Source: Clostridiales bacterium | GTDB lineage: Bacteria > Bacillota > Clostridia > Lachnospirales > Lachnospiraceae | Length of the DNA: 64,000 nucleotides | Direction: 5' to 3' | Assembly: GCA_018372435.1 (NCBI GenBank) | Contig: JAHAJA010000010.1 | Coordinates: 59,408 to 123,407 of the forward strand | Part shown: positions 34,901-43,564 of the stretch, piece by piece | Position numbering within the stretch: the stretch's first letter is position 1 | Layout: each line of letters begins with the position of its first letter | Made by a program: the position numbers and the translations under genes | Notes under the pieces: generated by a model | What the model was told of the DNA's origin: nothing | Seen by the model: the letters and a program-made list of their open reading frames with translations, nothing else | Database searches by the model: none

Positions 34901-34987
34901 ACCGCCTACTATAATCCATGATAAGGAATACAATAGGCAGCCTAGTATATAGGAAAGAGCAATCCATAGAAGTGGCCTCTTGATCAA
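31979..34987 (-). CDS. comEC: ComEC/Rec2 DNA internalisation protein
   Basis: A 1002-residue membrane protein that forms the channel for single-stranded DNA in natural transformation. It has N-terminal helices and a DUF4131 domain (to about 230), the Competence domain (RNGISHILSISGLHISFLGL near 290, more helices) and a C-terminal metallo-beta-lactamase domain (TMLDISQGDSIYIKTPKG, LTHMDADHINGVMELM, KIAHHGSKYSTSDEF). An unusual insert of about 130 residues, rich in Lys, Glu and Asn (around residues 417-549), splits the membrane core. It is last in the comEA operon, 15 bases after the GerMN lipoprotein gene. Confidence 0.94.
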   Translation of the reverse strand: MIKRPLLWIALSYILGCLLYSLSWIIVGGILFFLIISLCILYYRYSIDGSNPKENNSITKDSKTINFISDINFISNNIMDEKRDLPSNNIIKKVIQLVSQSIRKKRINKEDRFILLLPIIILIGYGRMSAIIAPTAFDAYCERNCDASVEGEIVRITEKENSTSYYLDKVILYPNPDIQIQVKQKIIAYGEKNSRFRVGNTVLCTGTVSQIMKATNEGQFNSYAYYMSEDIRYQMFAETMECTRDSYSWYQMALSFLRAKVSKVYKRILPSEEAGVMQAMFLGEKQALDTDIKNLYQRNGISHILSISGLHISFLGLFLYKILKKMGCPIYLNAGIVSIVVFSYGQMTDFSVSTNRAVVMLLVSLFAIVIGRTYDMLSAISVSSCIILLQNPMQLYNTGFQLSFLAVCVLAVFGEIYGKIKEEDKKEKTQEYEKEKRDKESYGKEKHVKEENVKEMHAKGKHYKEKQDKSQGKLHIEQIFFEKLLELIKHIRKLVKKKTIINKAQSNVSQNDVSQNNKSHNKEYTSKNLQQKLDELLLSLDEWLYKKYKLRESSRGKALQSSMIISAITAPILASTFCEIPIYSMILNLFVIPLTSVLMTLGVVAGLIGLWWIDLAKIFGFGITFILKLYEMLCDMFSNLPFHLVLTGKPSIAQIVIYYVVVIGIIQLAIKTKHKKMIYIIAFLWVLLIRLPSTNLTMTMLDISQGDSIYIKTPKGVSILIDGGSSDVKAIGQYRIEPFLKAQGVRIIDYAVLTHMDADHINGVMELMEGMPDAAGIGGRNRGQTRLSSLNSLAFYDGQVGIQNLILSDTSFIDETYKKIEELAGRKGITLHYFGRGDTITEGELTLTCLHPYAEYNTDSKNDTSIVLELTYRNFDALLLGDLESGGENELINLAKEELLAGDNQNSNQTSEEGTTKSQLTVGKRRYDIIKIAHHGSKYSTSDEFLEYYGARIAWISSGYGNRYGHPHKELLDRLKENQITYRWTVKDGAITIRTDGERMWE

Positions 34988-35001
34988 CTATAAACCTCCT
35001 A

Positions 35002-35934
35002 TTATTGGGTTGTTTCAACAACATCTAGGTTACGCTCAAACATTCCATCAAACTTTGTGCTTTCCCCATATATCTTACGAAGCTCTCCATTAATTTTAAA
35101 TTGTACTTTATTAATTGTTGGCATTTCAACCAATGAATTTACTACAGAATAGATTGCTACTTCATCTGTAATTCCATCAATTTTGTCTAGGAATTTCTCG
35201 TTAAAGTCCACGTAACAGATTCCTTCTTTTACTGTGGCTTTCACAAGTTTTGTTCCAGATGGAATGGTAGGATACTTGGTATCACTTAATGGACCTGCAA
35301 TAAGCTGTTCTATAATTAACTGTTCCATTGGAATTGTTCCATTGTAGCTAACGATTATATTGGATTCTACTAGTTTTTTACCAGATTCGTTGGCAAAGAA
35401 TAAGGATATCTTTGCATTCTGCTTATACTTCGTCTCTCCACCGGTATTATCTATGAAATTTTCCGCAGTCATCATTCCAATTGGTTTTTCATTCTTATCA
35501 CGCAGTGGTTGTCCTGCTACATAGAACTCAACATACTCAATTTCTTCAATTTGACAGAAATTCTTAACGATGGCTGCTCTTGTTAAAACTTCAGCAATCC
35601 CTTCTAATTCGTAATAACTAGTTTCAAAGTTAAGTATTAATTGACCACTACCATTATACGTGTAATCCTTAAGTACAACAGTATCTGGTTTTGCTTTACG
35701 ATACGTATAATTCCTTGGGTCTTTATTAAGTGCCTCTACAAACTCTGCTATGAGTTCTTCCGTATCAGTTGCTACTGGCTGATAATTTTCTCGAACAACT
35801 TTCGTTTCTTCCTTATCAATATAATATAGATAATACTCAGATTCCTTTACATGTCCTACCTTCTTCGATCCACATGCTACTAGTATCCCCATGCAAGCTA
35901 AGACGAGTACAGCTAGAAGATGACGTTTATTCAT
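35002..35934 (-). CDS. GerMN-domain lipoprotein
   Basis: A 310-residue lipoprotein; the signal peptide ends in lipobox ILVAC (Cys21). Two GerMN (sporulation/germination) domains follow: about 55-165 (TEELIAEFVEALNKDP...) and about 195-305 (EQLIIEQLIAGPLSDTKYPTIPSGTKLVKATVKEG). GerMN domains occur in GerM of spore formers and near cell-envelope two-component systems. Here it is encoded right after the histidine kinase, 13 bases apart, like LpqB of the MtrAB system or the WalRK accessory proteins. Confidence 0.9.
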   Translation of the reverse strand: MNKRHLLAVLVLACMGILVACGSKKVGHVKESEYYLYYIDKEETKVVRENYQPVATDTEELIAEFVEALNKDPRNYTYRKAKPDTVVLKDYTYNGSGQLILNFETSYYELEGIAEVLTRAAIVKNFCQIEEIEYVEFYVAGQPLRDKNEKPIGMMTAENFIDNTGGETKYKQNAKISLFFANESGKKLVESNIIVSYNGTIPMEQLIIEQLIAGPLSDTKYPTIPSGTKLVKATVKEGICYVDFNEKFLDKIDGITDEVAIYSVVNSLVEMPTINKVQFKINGELRKIYGESTKFDGMFERNLDVVETTQ

Positions 35935-35947
35935 ATATGCCTCCCCC

Positions 35948-37339
35948 TTACGCTATATAACTAAGAGGTATACGAACGGTAAATGTTGTACCCTCATTTA
36001 CTTTACTATAAACTTTGATTGCTCCTCTATGCATAAGAATCGCATTTCTTGTGATAGACAATCCTAAACCAGTACCACCTGTTTCTCTTGATCTCGCCTT
36101 ATCTACACGGTAGAATCGTTCGAATATAAAATCTTGTGCATCTTCCGGTATACCAACACCCGAGTCAGATACCTTGATATAGAAGAATTTATGATCCGCA
36201 TTCAACGATACTCTAACCCAACCTTCATCAACATTATATTTAATTGCATTTTCAATAAGATTTGAGATTGCTAAGGATAATTTCACTTCATCAACCTCTG
36301 CAATAACAGGACGATAACTCTCTAAGACAACTTCAATGTTTCTCTTTGCTGCAATCGGACGTAATCGTTTCATCAATTGTTCTAATAATTCATTAATATT
36401 TATACTTGCTATATTCATCTCACTGGCAGTTTTATCAAGCTTAACCAGTGATAATAAATCGTTTATAATCTTATTCTCTCTCTCTATTTCATCTGTAATA
36501 TCCACCATGAATTCACGATACATCTCAATTGGTGCATCTTCTTGCATAACAAGGGACTCCGCCAATACCTTGATTGATGTAATTGGTGTCTTTAATTCAT
36601 GGGATACATTAGATACGAATTCTTGTCTAGATTTTTCTAACTTCTGCATCCTTACGATCATATGATTAAAAGATTCCGATATGTTTTTCATCTCGGTAAA
36701 ACCAGACACTGTTAATTTTTCATCTAGATACCCTTCCGTCAGACGATCAATGGAACTTGTAAATTTTTTAAATGGTTTCGTTACATAGAAGGAGTACAAG
36801 ATAGCTAACATAATTACAGCAATTACAATTGCGATACACAGAACCCATGCTTTGCTTTCAACAATATTTTTAATATTTATGATACTCTTCGTTGAGAAAC
36901 TCATAACGATAACGCCGATTACTTCTTTCGTCTCTAGATGAGCTATTGGTAGGGTAATCTCCACAAACTGTTGGTCCGAATCAATATAAGTACTATTCGT
37001 ACCACGAAAACATTTAATTACTTCCTCAGATACAATTGTCTTGCCTTCTTCAAGACCATACGTATCCTTGACTATATGCAGACCACTATCAACGACAACT
37101 ATACGACCATCATAGATCTCTGCCAATTGATCAATCTCTGTATTAACTTCCTTAGAATTAGGACTACTAAAATATCCTGTTGATACAAGTAGATTTGCTA
37201 TCATATTACCATGGTACTTAAGCTCTGATATTCTCTGGTTATGAGCTTGCTCATTGTACGTTGAGATAATAACCATAGCAAAGATTATCATAGGTATACT
37301 ACCGACAAGGATAAGCACAGCTAATAGCTGTGCTTTCAT
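35948..37339 (-). CDS. Sensor histidine kinase (WalK/PhoR-like)
   Basis: About 463 residues from the ATG at 37339; GTG codons at 37387 or 37417, overlapping the regulator gene, are possible starts and would add a basic N-terminus. Two membrane helices flank an extracellular domain of about 130 residues; then HAMP, HisKA with FVSNVSHELKTPITSIKVLAESL, and HATPase with N box NAIKYN, DSGVGIPEDAQDFIFERFYRVDKARSRETGGTGLGLSI split over G1-F-G2 boxes. It partners with the regulator upstream and is in the comEA-comEC operon. Confidence 0.93.
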   Translation of the reverse strand: MKAQLLAVLILVGSIPMIIFAMVIISTYNEQAHNQRISELKYHGNMIANLLVSTGYFSSPNSKEVNTEIDQLAEIYDGRIVVVDSGLHIVKDTYGLEEGKTIVSEEVIKCFRGTNSTYIDSDQQFVEITLPIAHLETKEVIGVIVMSFSTKSIINIKNIVESKAWVLCIAIVIAVIMLAILYSFYVTKPFKKFTSSIDRLTEGYLDEKLTVSGFTEMKNISESFNHMIVRMQKLEKSRQEFVSNVSHELKTPITSIKVLAESLVMQEDAPIEMYREFMVDITDEIERENKIINDLLSLVKLDKTASEMNIASININELLEQLMKRLRPIAAKRNIEVVLESYRPVIAEVDEVKLSLAISNLIENAIKYNVDEGWVRVSLNADHKFFYIKVSDSGVGIPEDAQDFIFERFYRVDKARSRETGGTGLGLSITRNAILMHRGAIKVYSKVNEGTTFTVRIPLSYIA

Positions 37340-37361
37340 ACTTCCTAAAAATTTGTTCGAT

Positions 37362-38051
37362 TTAACCTTGGAAAAAATAACCAACACCCCATTTTGTATG
37401 TATATATTTAGGTTCACTTGGATTATCTTCTATTTTTTCTCGAAGTCTACGAATGTGAACATCTACCGTTCTCGCGTCGCCTGGATAATCATATCCCCAT
37501 ACCGTGTTAAGAAGGTTCTCACGGCTATATACTTTATTTGGATTAAAGATAAGAAGTTCTAATAGATCAAATTCTTTTGCTGTAAGATTTACTTCCTTAC
37601 CTCGAATATAAACACGTCTGCTTTCACAGTCAATCTTGAGTTCTCCAAAAGTTGCAATCTTTTCTGTTTCATGACTTGCTTCTTTCTTTGAACTTCTTCT
37701 CATAATTGCTTTAATTCTAGCCTTAACTTCTAATATATTAAAAGGCTTTGTTATATAATCATCTGCTCCATACTCAAGCCCAAGAATTTTATCCATATCA
37801 TCACCTTTTGCCGTTAGCATAATAATAGGCATATCAGAAAACTCACGGATTTGCTGACACACTTCAAAACCTGTTAGCTTTGGTAACATCACATCTAATA
37901 GAATGACATCATATTCTTTGTGCTTTGCCATCGTAAGTCCTTCTTCTCCATCATAAGCACAATCCACATCCATTCCATCTTGCTCTAAACTAAATCGTAT
38001 ACCTTTCACGATTAATTTTTCATCATCCACTACCAATACTTTCTTGCTCAC
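37362..38051 (-). CDS. OmpR/PhoB family response regulator
   Basis: About 229 residues. The GTG at 38051 is preceded by GAGGTGA with good spacing; another GTG at 38060 is possible. Receiver with Asp-Asp pair in VVDDEK, phosphoacceptor Asp53 (LLDVMLPKLTG) and Lys in ITKPFN; C-terminal winged helix (LTAKEFDLLELLIFNPNKVYSRENLL, DARTVDVHIRRLREKIE, VGYFF). It lies between comEA and the kinase, 11 bases after comEA. Confidence 0.94.
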   Translation of the reverse strand: MSKKVLVVDDEKLIVKGIRFSLEQDGMDVDCAYDGEEGLTMAKHKEYDVILLDVMLPKLTGFEVCQQIREFSDMPIIMLTAKGDDMDKILGLEYGADDYITKPFNILEVKARIKAIMRRSSKKEASHETEKIATFGELKIDCESRRVYIRGKEVNLTAKEFDLLELLIFNPNKVYSRENLLNTVWGYDYPGDARTVDVHIRRLREKIEDNPSEPKYIHTKWGVGYFFQG

Positions 38052-38061
38052 ACCAATCACC

Positions 38062-38736
38062 TCAATCTGTTGTTATTAAATCGCAGATTTTATTATAGAC
38101 TCCATCTTTGATTCCTGAAATATTCTTAATCTCTCCAATAGTCGCAAACCTTCCATGCTCTTCTCTGTAAACAATGATCATGTCAGCTTTCGCCTCTCCT
38201 ATACCAGGTAGAGTCATTAATTCTTCCTTCGTTGCCTGATTAATATTAACCAGTCCTTTATTCTCTAAGTGACTATCGTTACTAGTCTCTTGTTGTACCT
38301 CTTTCGGCGATTCTTTTGCTTCCTCTTGACTAGGCACATACACTTGTTGTTCATCTTCTACTTTCTGTGCCTGGTTAATGAAATCTCCTGCTGCATCTTT
38401 TGCTAATCCCCCAGCTGCATTGATTGCATCGCTAACTCTTGCTCCCTTGGCAAGTGTATAGACACCAGGTTTTTTAACTTGTCCACATACATGAACCGCA
38501 ATACTTTCTTCTTCCACAGAAGTTTTAACTTCCTCTGGATTCCCTACATCCAAAGAAGTCCCCTGCATACTGTCTGTTCCTTCGATGTCATTTGTTTTTA
38601 CTACTCTCTCTTCACTGTCATCTGATAATGATATACCAGTAGATTTGCTATTATAACTTAGTAGATAGCAAACCAAGCAAACTAATCCAATAAGACCAAT
38701 CGCAATACATACTTTTACGATTTTCTTATTGTTCAT
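38062..38736 (-). CDS. comEA: ComEA-type helix-hairpin-helix DNA-binding protein
   Basis: About 224 residues from the ATG at 38736 (GGAAACG upstream). One N-terminal membrane helix (about 5-27), an acidic linker, an SLBB domain (VHVCGQVKKPGVYTLAKGARVSDAINAAGG, about 78-110), a Gln/Glu-rich spacer and a C-terminal double helix-hairpin-helix (NINQATKEELMTLPGIGEAKADMIIVYREE). ComEA binds double-stranded DNA outside the membrane and hands it to ComEC, found four genes downstream. First gene of the operon. Confidence 0.93.
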   Translation of the reverse strand: MNNKKIVKVCIAIGLIGLVCLVCYLLSYNSKSTGISLSDDSEERVVKTNDIEGTDSMQGTSLDVGNPEEVKTSVEEESIAVHVCGQVKKPGVYTLAKGARVSDAINAAGGLAKDAAGDFINQAQKVEDEQQVYVPSQEEAKESPKEVQQETSNDSHLENKGLVNINQATKEELMTLPGIGEAKADMIIVYREEHGRFATIGEIKNISGIKDGVYNKICDLITTD

Positions 38737-38945
38737 ATCGTTTCCTTTCTTATGACTTATGGTCTTACACTTCGTAAGATCCCTCGTTAACTTATAAAAA
38801 ACAGCTTCACTGCTTCTCATAAGTTATATTTTAACTAATAAAAACAGGTATTACAATAGGCATTTCAACTAATTTCGTTTTATAATTCTTAAGTTTTTTT
38901 TACTTTTTCTAAATTATTGATTTTACTGCTTTTTTCTATATATAT

Positions 38946-39380
38946 TTACTCCCACTTGAAAGTAATAATACCGGCAATACATAATGCTATACCAATTAAT
39001 TTACGGAATTGAAATGGCACTTTCTCAACTTCAAATACCCCCATTAATTCTATGATATAAGACATAATTAATTGGGCCACTACTATAAGCATTGCTGCTT
39101 TTGCAGGTCCTAAACTTCCAACACTCTTTATAACAGTAAATGTAATGAACGCACCTATTGCACCACCTAATAGCATATACTTGTGATCAATATGGAATAA
39201 TGCTTGGAAATTACTTTCTCTACCTGTAACAAACCAAGCAATTAAACAGACAATTAAAGCTGTGAACTGAACAAAACTACTTGAAACCCAAATACTTGTT
39301 TCTTTCGTTACTCCTGTATTAAAGATTCCTTGAACACTCATTAATATACCCGATATAATCGCTATTAAAAAACCCCACAT
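38946..39380 (-). CDS. Half-size DMT-superfamily transporter (DUF606/YdcZ type)
   Basis: About 144 residues from the ATG at 39380 (GAGG four bases upstream); an open frame continues to 39425. Five membrane helices, with the typical FLIAIISGILMSVQGIFNTGV start and GGAIGAFITFTVIKSVGSLGPAKAAMLIVVAQL. Proteins of this size act as dimers in antiparallel arrangement. Substrate unknown. It stands alone between the comEA operon and a divergent flavoprotein gene. Confidence 0.85.
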   Translation of the reverse strand: MWGFLIAIISGILMSVQGIFNTGVTKETSIWVSSSFVQFTALIVCLIAWFVTGRESNFQALFHIDHKYMLLGGAIGAFITFTVIKSVGSLGPAKAAMLIVVAQLIMSYIIELMGVFEVEKVPFQFRKLIGIALCIAGIITFKWE

Positions 39381-39533
39381 AAACCTCAATCCTTTCAACA
39401 ATCGATATTGGAAATCTACCATCACTTTTCTTTATTCTTTCCATACTATAATAAAATATGCATCTTTCATAAGGAACCATTGAAGAAAATATCCATACAC
39501 TAATCTATAATAGTTTTAAGGAGCCGGTGATTT

Positions 39534-39914
39534 ATGGGACAAAATTGTGAAAGAACTTTAACACCTGATGAGATTATCTGGGTGCTTGATCGTACAAACA
39601 TATGTCGCCTTGGTGTTGCCGAAGATAATCAACCATTCGTATTACCAATGTTTTATACCTACTGTGCAAATCCCGATCATATTACCTTTCGATTACTAAG
39701 TAGAACCAATGGGCTTAAGATGCGTTGCATATCCGTAAACGGACTGGTATGTATCGAAGTAGATGTTCCTGTTAATGGTGGTTTTGCTAGCGTTATTGGC
39801 TTCGGTAATGCGGTTATCAGATGTATTGGTGTCGATGATTGTTACAATAGACGTGATGAAATTGAGGTGTGCGTATTCGATATTTCGGGACGTTTTTATC
39901 CATCTTGTACATAG
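39534..39914 (+). CDS. Pyridoxamine 5'-phosphate oxidase-like (NimA type) flavin-binding protein, short
   Basis: A 126-residue split-barrel protein with the family pattern DEIIWVLDRTNICRLGVAEDNQPFVLPMFYTY and FASVIGFGNAVI. NimA-type relatives of about 150 residues bind FMN or haem; here the region after IEVDVPVNGG is shorter, so a few strands or a helix are missing. It could be a reduced but stable form or a gene on its way out. AAGGAG is 10 bases before the ATG. The last codons form one arm of a perfect hairpin. Confidence 0.82.
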   Translation: MGQNCERTLTPDEIIWVLDRTNICRLGVAEDNQPFVLPMFYTYCANPDHITFRLLSRTNGLKMRCISVNGLVCIEVDVPVNGGFASVIGFGNAVIRCIGVDDCYNRRDEIEVCVFDISGRFYPSCT

Positions 39915-39942
39915 ATTTGCATTATAATCTATGTACAAGATG
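39901..39942 (+). terminator. Perfect 17-bp hairpin spanning the stop codon
   Basis: CATCTTGTACATAGATT and AATCTATGTACAAGATG pair perfectly around 8 bases; the left arm encodes the last codons (PSCT) and contains the TAG stop. No T-run follows. Confidence 0.62.
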
Positions 39943-39987
39943 AGACTGACTCCCCCCCTATGAATCTTTCAAAAACTAAATTACAGA

Positions 39988-40057
39988 AAGACAATCTTAA
40001 AAGGAATCGTAGAAATAGAGTAATCTATCTCCGTTTCGCTCCAATCAAGATTGTCTT
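39988..40057 (-). terminator. Branched hairpin after argD
   Basis: AAGACAATCTT/AAGATTGTCTT enclose an inner stem (ATAGA/TCTAT region). On the minus strand it is followed by TCTGTAATTT, a modest T-rich exit, 80 bases past the argD stop. An 18-bp perfect palindrome ATGCTCCTATAGGAGCAT lies beside it at 40072-40089. Confidence 0.55.
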
Positions 40058-40136
40058 CTTATTATGTACATATGCTCCTATAGGAGCATTGTGTTTCCTA
40101 AAACCGTTTTAATTAATAACTGGAGTTGTCACTAAT

Positions 40137-41312
40137 CTATAAACATTTCTTAAGAATTGTAATCATAGTATCAACATCATCTTTGGTAATCACTAGTGGT
40201 GGAACAAAACGTAGGATGTTGGAACCTGCAGTTATAATAATTAAGCCATTTTCCATTGCTTTCCCAATAATATCTTTTGCCGGTATTGATAACTCAAGAC
40301 CTTGCATTAAACCCTTGCCACGTCTTTCGGTTACGAAATCATATTCATTAACAAGTTCATCTAGTTTTTCTTCTAGATATGCAGAAACTTCCTTAACATG
40401 ATCAATAAGTTGATAGCTCTCGAACATATCAAAAACTTTACTTACTGCAGCTGTTACTAACGGGTTGAATCCATACGTGGTTCCATGATCTCCAAGTTCA
40501 AAAGCATTCGCAATACGCTCCGTTGCAGCAAATGCTCCAACCGGCACACCACAACCTAATGCTTTCGCAGACGTCATGATATCTGGTTTCACACCATAAT
40601 CTTGATATGCAAACATAGACCCTGTTCTTCCCATTCCGCATTGAATCTCATCAAAGATTAATACAATATCTTTCTCATCACATATGGCACGTAATCCTTG
40701 TAAGAATTCCTTCTTTGCTGGGTACAAACCGCCTTCCCCTTGAATAGGTTCTACAATGATTGCACTGGTTTTATCAGAAATCTTCTCTTTCACACTATCT
40801 AGATTATTGAAATCTGCGAATACAACTCCATTAATTAATGGACGAAATGCTTCCTGGTATTTCGGTTGACCAGTTACGGCAAGTGCGCCAGTACTTCTTC
40901 CATGGAAAGAATGATTCATCGAGATAATCTCACTATTATTCGTCTTTGTCTTATTATAAGCGTACTTTCTAGCTAATTTGATTGCCCCTTCAATTGCCTC
41001 TGTCCCACTGTTTGTGAAGAACACTCTGTCCATGCCAGACGCCTTATTGAATTTTTCTGCTGCATCAGCTGCTGGTACGTTATAGTATAGGTTAGATGTA
41101 TGAATAATCTTGTCGATTTGTTCTTTCAGTGCATCGTTATATTCTTTGTTGTTATAACCAAAAGCGAATACCGCGATACCCGCTGCAAAATCTAGATACT
41201 TCTTTCCTTCGTTATCGAATAGATAAACTCCATCACCTTTTTCAATGGCAATGGGATAACGGTTATATACTGGCATAAAATTCTGATCACTTACTTTCAT
41301 ACATTTATTCAT
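40137..41312 (-). CDS. argD: Acetylornithine aminotransferase
   Basis: PLP-dependent class III aminotransferase (391 residues) that makes N-acetylornithine from the semialdehyde and glutamate. Landmarks: FLDFAAGIAVFAFGYNN, FFTNSGTEAIEGAIKLARKY, SFHGRSTGALAVTGQPKYQ, IIVEPIQGEGG, LIFDEIQCGMGRTG, and the PLP lysine in TSAKALGCGVPVG. Last gene of the arg operon, overlapping argB by eight bases. Confidence 0.96.
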   Translation of the reverse strand: MNKCMKVSDQNFMPVYNRYPIAIEKGDGVYLFDNEGKKYLDFAAGIAVFAFGYNNKEYNDALKEQIDKIIHTSNLYYNVPAADAAEKFNKASGMDRVFFTNSGTEAIEGAIKLARKYAYNKTKTNNSEIISMNHSFHGRSTGALAVTGQPKYQEAFRPLINGVVFADFNNLDSVKEKISDKTSAIIVEPIQGEGGLYPAKKEFLQGLRAICDEKDIVLIFDEIQCGMGRTGSMFAYQDYGVKPDIMTSAKALGCGVPVGAFAATERIANAFELGDHGTTYGFNPLVTAAVSKVFDMFESYQLIDHVKEVSAYLEEKLDELVNEYDFVTERRGKGLMQGLELSIPAKDIIGKAMENGLIIITAGSNILRFVPPLVITKDDVDTMITILKKCL

Positions 41313-42195
41313 TCTCTAACCACCCTTCATTATCAATAATTGCTGTTCCAATACCACGATTTGTAAAGAATTCTAATAGCAAGCAATGTTCTCTTCTTCC
41401 ATCAAGAATATGTACCCTTGCAACACCATTCCTAACTGCATCAATACAGTTCTTTAATTTCGGAAGCATTCCTCCGCCGATGAAACCATCGTTAATTAAT
41501 TCATCTGCATGATTAAGTGTAAGTACTGAGATTAGAGTATCCTTATCATCTGGATTCGTATATACACCTTCGATATCGGTTAGGAAAGCTAATTTCTCTG
41601 CACCAATTGCTTGCGCTACTGCACATGCAGCATCATCCGCATTAATGTTATAGGTTTGAAAGTTATCATCAATACCAATTGGAGCAATTACAGGAATAAA
41701 ATCATTCTCTATCAATGTATCGATTAATCCTGTATTTACTTCTTTGATATCTCCAACAAATCCGATATCATTACCATTTGGCATTTTCTTATTAACCTTA
41801 ATGGTTGCACCATCTTTACCACACATACCAACCGCTTTCACACCGATTTGCTCTACCATCTGAACGAGATGTTTGTTGACTTTGTTTAGTACCATCTCGG
41901 CGATTTCCATCGTCTCTTCATCGGTTACACGTAGACCTTCTACGAATGTTGTTTCTTTACCAACTTTATTAAGCCATTTACTAATCTCTTTTCCACCACC
42001 ATGTACAATGATAGGTTTCATTCCAATTAACTTAAGAAGTGCTACATCTTTAATAACGTTAGCTTGTAGATTCTCATCTAACATTGCACTTCCTCCATAT
42101 TTTACTACTACTTTCTTATTATTAAACTTCTGTATGTACGGAAGAGCCTCAATTAATGTCTGAGCCTTTATCATTACTTGTTCCATTGTATCCAT
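41305..42195 (-). CDS. argB: Acetylglutamate kinase
   Basis: About 296 residues from the ATG at 42195 (GGGGGAATAGAG upstream; a frame extends to 42219). Phosphorylates N-acetylglutamate. Motifs: VVKYGGSAM, KPIIVHGGGKEISKW, INADDAACAVAQAIGAEKL and GGMLPKLKNCIDAVRNGV. The N-terminal helix (about 1-25) is of the kind that links dimers into arginine-sensitive hexamers, so feedback inhibition by arginine is likely. Confidence 0.96.
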   Translation of the reverse strand: MDTMEQVMIKAQTLIEALPYIQKFNNKKVVVKYGGSAMLDENLQANVIKDVALLKLIGMKPIIVHGGGKEISKWLNKVGKETTFVEGLRVTDEETMEIAEMVLNKVNKHLVQMVEQIGVKAVGMCGKDGATIKVNKKMPNGNDIGFVGDIKEVNTGLIDTLIENDFIPVIAPIGIDDNFQTYNINADDAACAVAQAIGAEKLAFLTDIEGVYTNPDDKDTLISVLTLNHADELINDGFIGGGMLPKLKNCIDAVRNGVARVHILDGRREHCLLLEFFTNRGIGTAIIDNEGWLENE

Positions 42196-42228
42196 CTCTA
42201 TTCCCCCATCTAATCGCATTAGTCTATC

Positions 42229-43464
42229 TTATGAACGATAATCCGCGTTTATTTTTATATAATCATAGGTTAAATCACAACCCCATGCAGTCGCCATAGC
42301 TTCACCCATCTTCATATCAATGATTACACAAACTTCTTTACCTGATAGAATCTTCGTAGCATATTCTTCGCTATAATCTGCCTCTATGCCGTCTTCAGCT
42401 AATTTTATTTTGCCATCAACACTTTCAATGTATAAGTCAACCTTCTCTGGATTAAAATCTACACCTGCATAACCAAGTGCGCATAAGATACGTCCCCAGT
42501 TTGCATCATTACCATAAACAGCTGTCTTAACTAAACTTGAAGTAGCTACAGATTTACTTAAGTTAACCGCTTCTGTTTTAGATACCGCATTGACTACTTT
42601 AACTTCTAATAATTTGGTAGCACCTTCACCGTCACCAGCCATTTGTTTTGCTAACGTTGTATTCACAACGTTCAAAACCTCTACAAATCTATAATAACTA
42701 TCATCTTTGGTAGTAATTTCTGTATTCCCAGCCAATCCGTTTGCTAATAAGAAACAACTATCATTCGTAGAAGTATCTCCATCAATAGAAATCATATTAT
42801 ATGTACTTTGCACATCCTCATAAAGTGCTTCTTGTAATAATTCTTTGCTAATTGCGACATCCGAAGTTAGGAACGCAAGCATAGTTCCCATGTTAGGATG
42901 AATCATTCCAGAACCTTTTGACATGCCTCCAACCGTTACTGTCTTACCATCAATTTCAAATTGAACGGCTAATTCCTTCTTACATGTATCTGTAGTCATA
43001 ATCGCTTCTGCTGCCAAAGTTCCAGCTTCAATCGTAGTTGCTAGCGTGCTTACTAGTTGATTGATTCCATTAAAAACGGGTTCCATATTCAGCTGTTTTC
43101 CAATTACACCAGTAGAGGCTGTTAAAACCATATCTGCAGTTAGGTTTAATTTCTCTGCTACAGCTTCGGCCATGGATTTATTATTCTCCATACCCATCTC
43201 TCCCGTACATGCATTGGCGATTCCACTATTTACAATGATTGCTTGAACACCTTTAGAATTCTTCACAACCTCTTGATCCCAACGAACCGGTGCTGCTTTT
43301 ACTATATTTCTTGTAAATGTTCCTGCAACGGTGCAAGGTACTTCACTATAGATAAGTGCCATATCTTTGCGGTCTTGATATTTAATTCCTGCAGCTACAC
43401 TTGCTGCCTGATACCCTTTTGCTGCTGTAACTCCACCATTAATAATCTTCATACTTTTTACCAT
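42229..43464 (-). CDS. argJ: Glutamate N-acetyltransferase / amino-acid acetyltransferase
   Basis: A 411-residue ArgJ, which recycles the acetyl group from acetylornithine to glutamate. The self-cleavage site is in KGSGMIHPNMGTMLAFLTSD; the nucleophile Thr is kept, but the residue before it is Gly instead of the usual Ala. Other landmarks are YSEVPCTVAGTFTRN and NDSCFLLANG. Either ATG at 43464 or 43452 may start it. argC, needed for the step between argB and argD, is not in this window. Confidence 0.95.
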   Translation of the reverse strand: MVKSMKIINGGVTAAKGYQAASVAAGIKYQDRKDMALIYSEVPCTVAGTFTRNIVKAAPVRWDQEVVKNSKGVQAIIVNSGIANACTGEMGMENNKSMAEAVAEKLNLTADMVLTASTGVIGKQLNMEPVFNGINQLVSTLATTIEAGTLAAEAIMTTDTCKKELAVQFEIDGKTVTVGGMSKGSGMIHPNMGTMLAFLTSDVAISKELLQEALYEDVQSTYNMISIDGDTSTNDSCFLLANGLAGNTEITTKDDSYYRFVEVLNVVNTTLAKQMAGDGEGATKLLEVKVVNAVSKTEAVNLSKSVATSSLVKTAVYGNDANWGRILCALGYAGVDFNPEKVDLYIESVDGKIKLAEDGIEADYSEEYATKILSGKEVCVIIDMKMGEAMATAWGCDLTYDYIKINADYRS

Positions 43465-43564
43465 GCCACTTACTATTGTGGCTTCCCTTTCTTTTATTTA
43501 CTCGTTAGAGTGTCAAAAGCCTCTCGTAAAATTGCCTTCTTCAATTTGAATATATAAAATTTAT

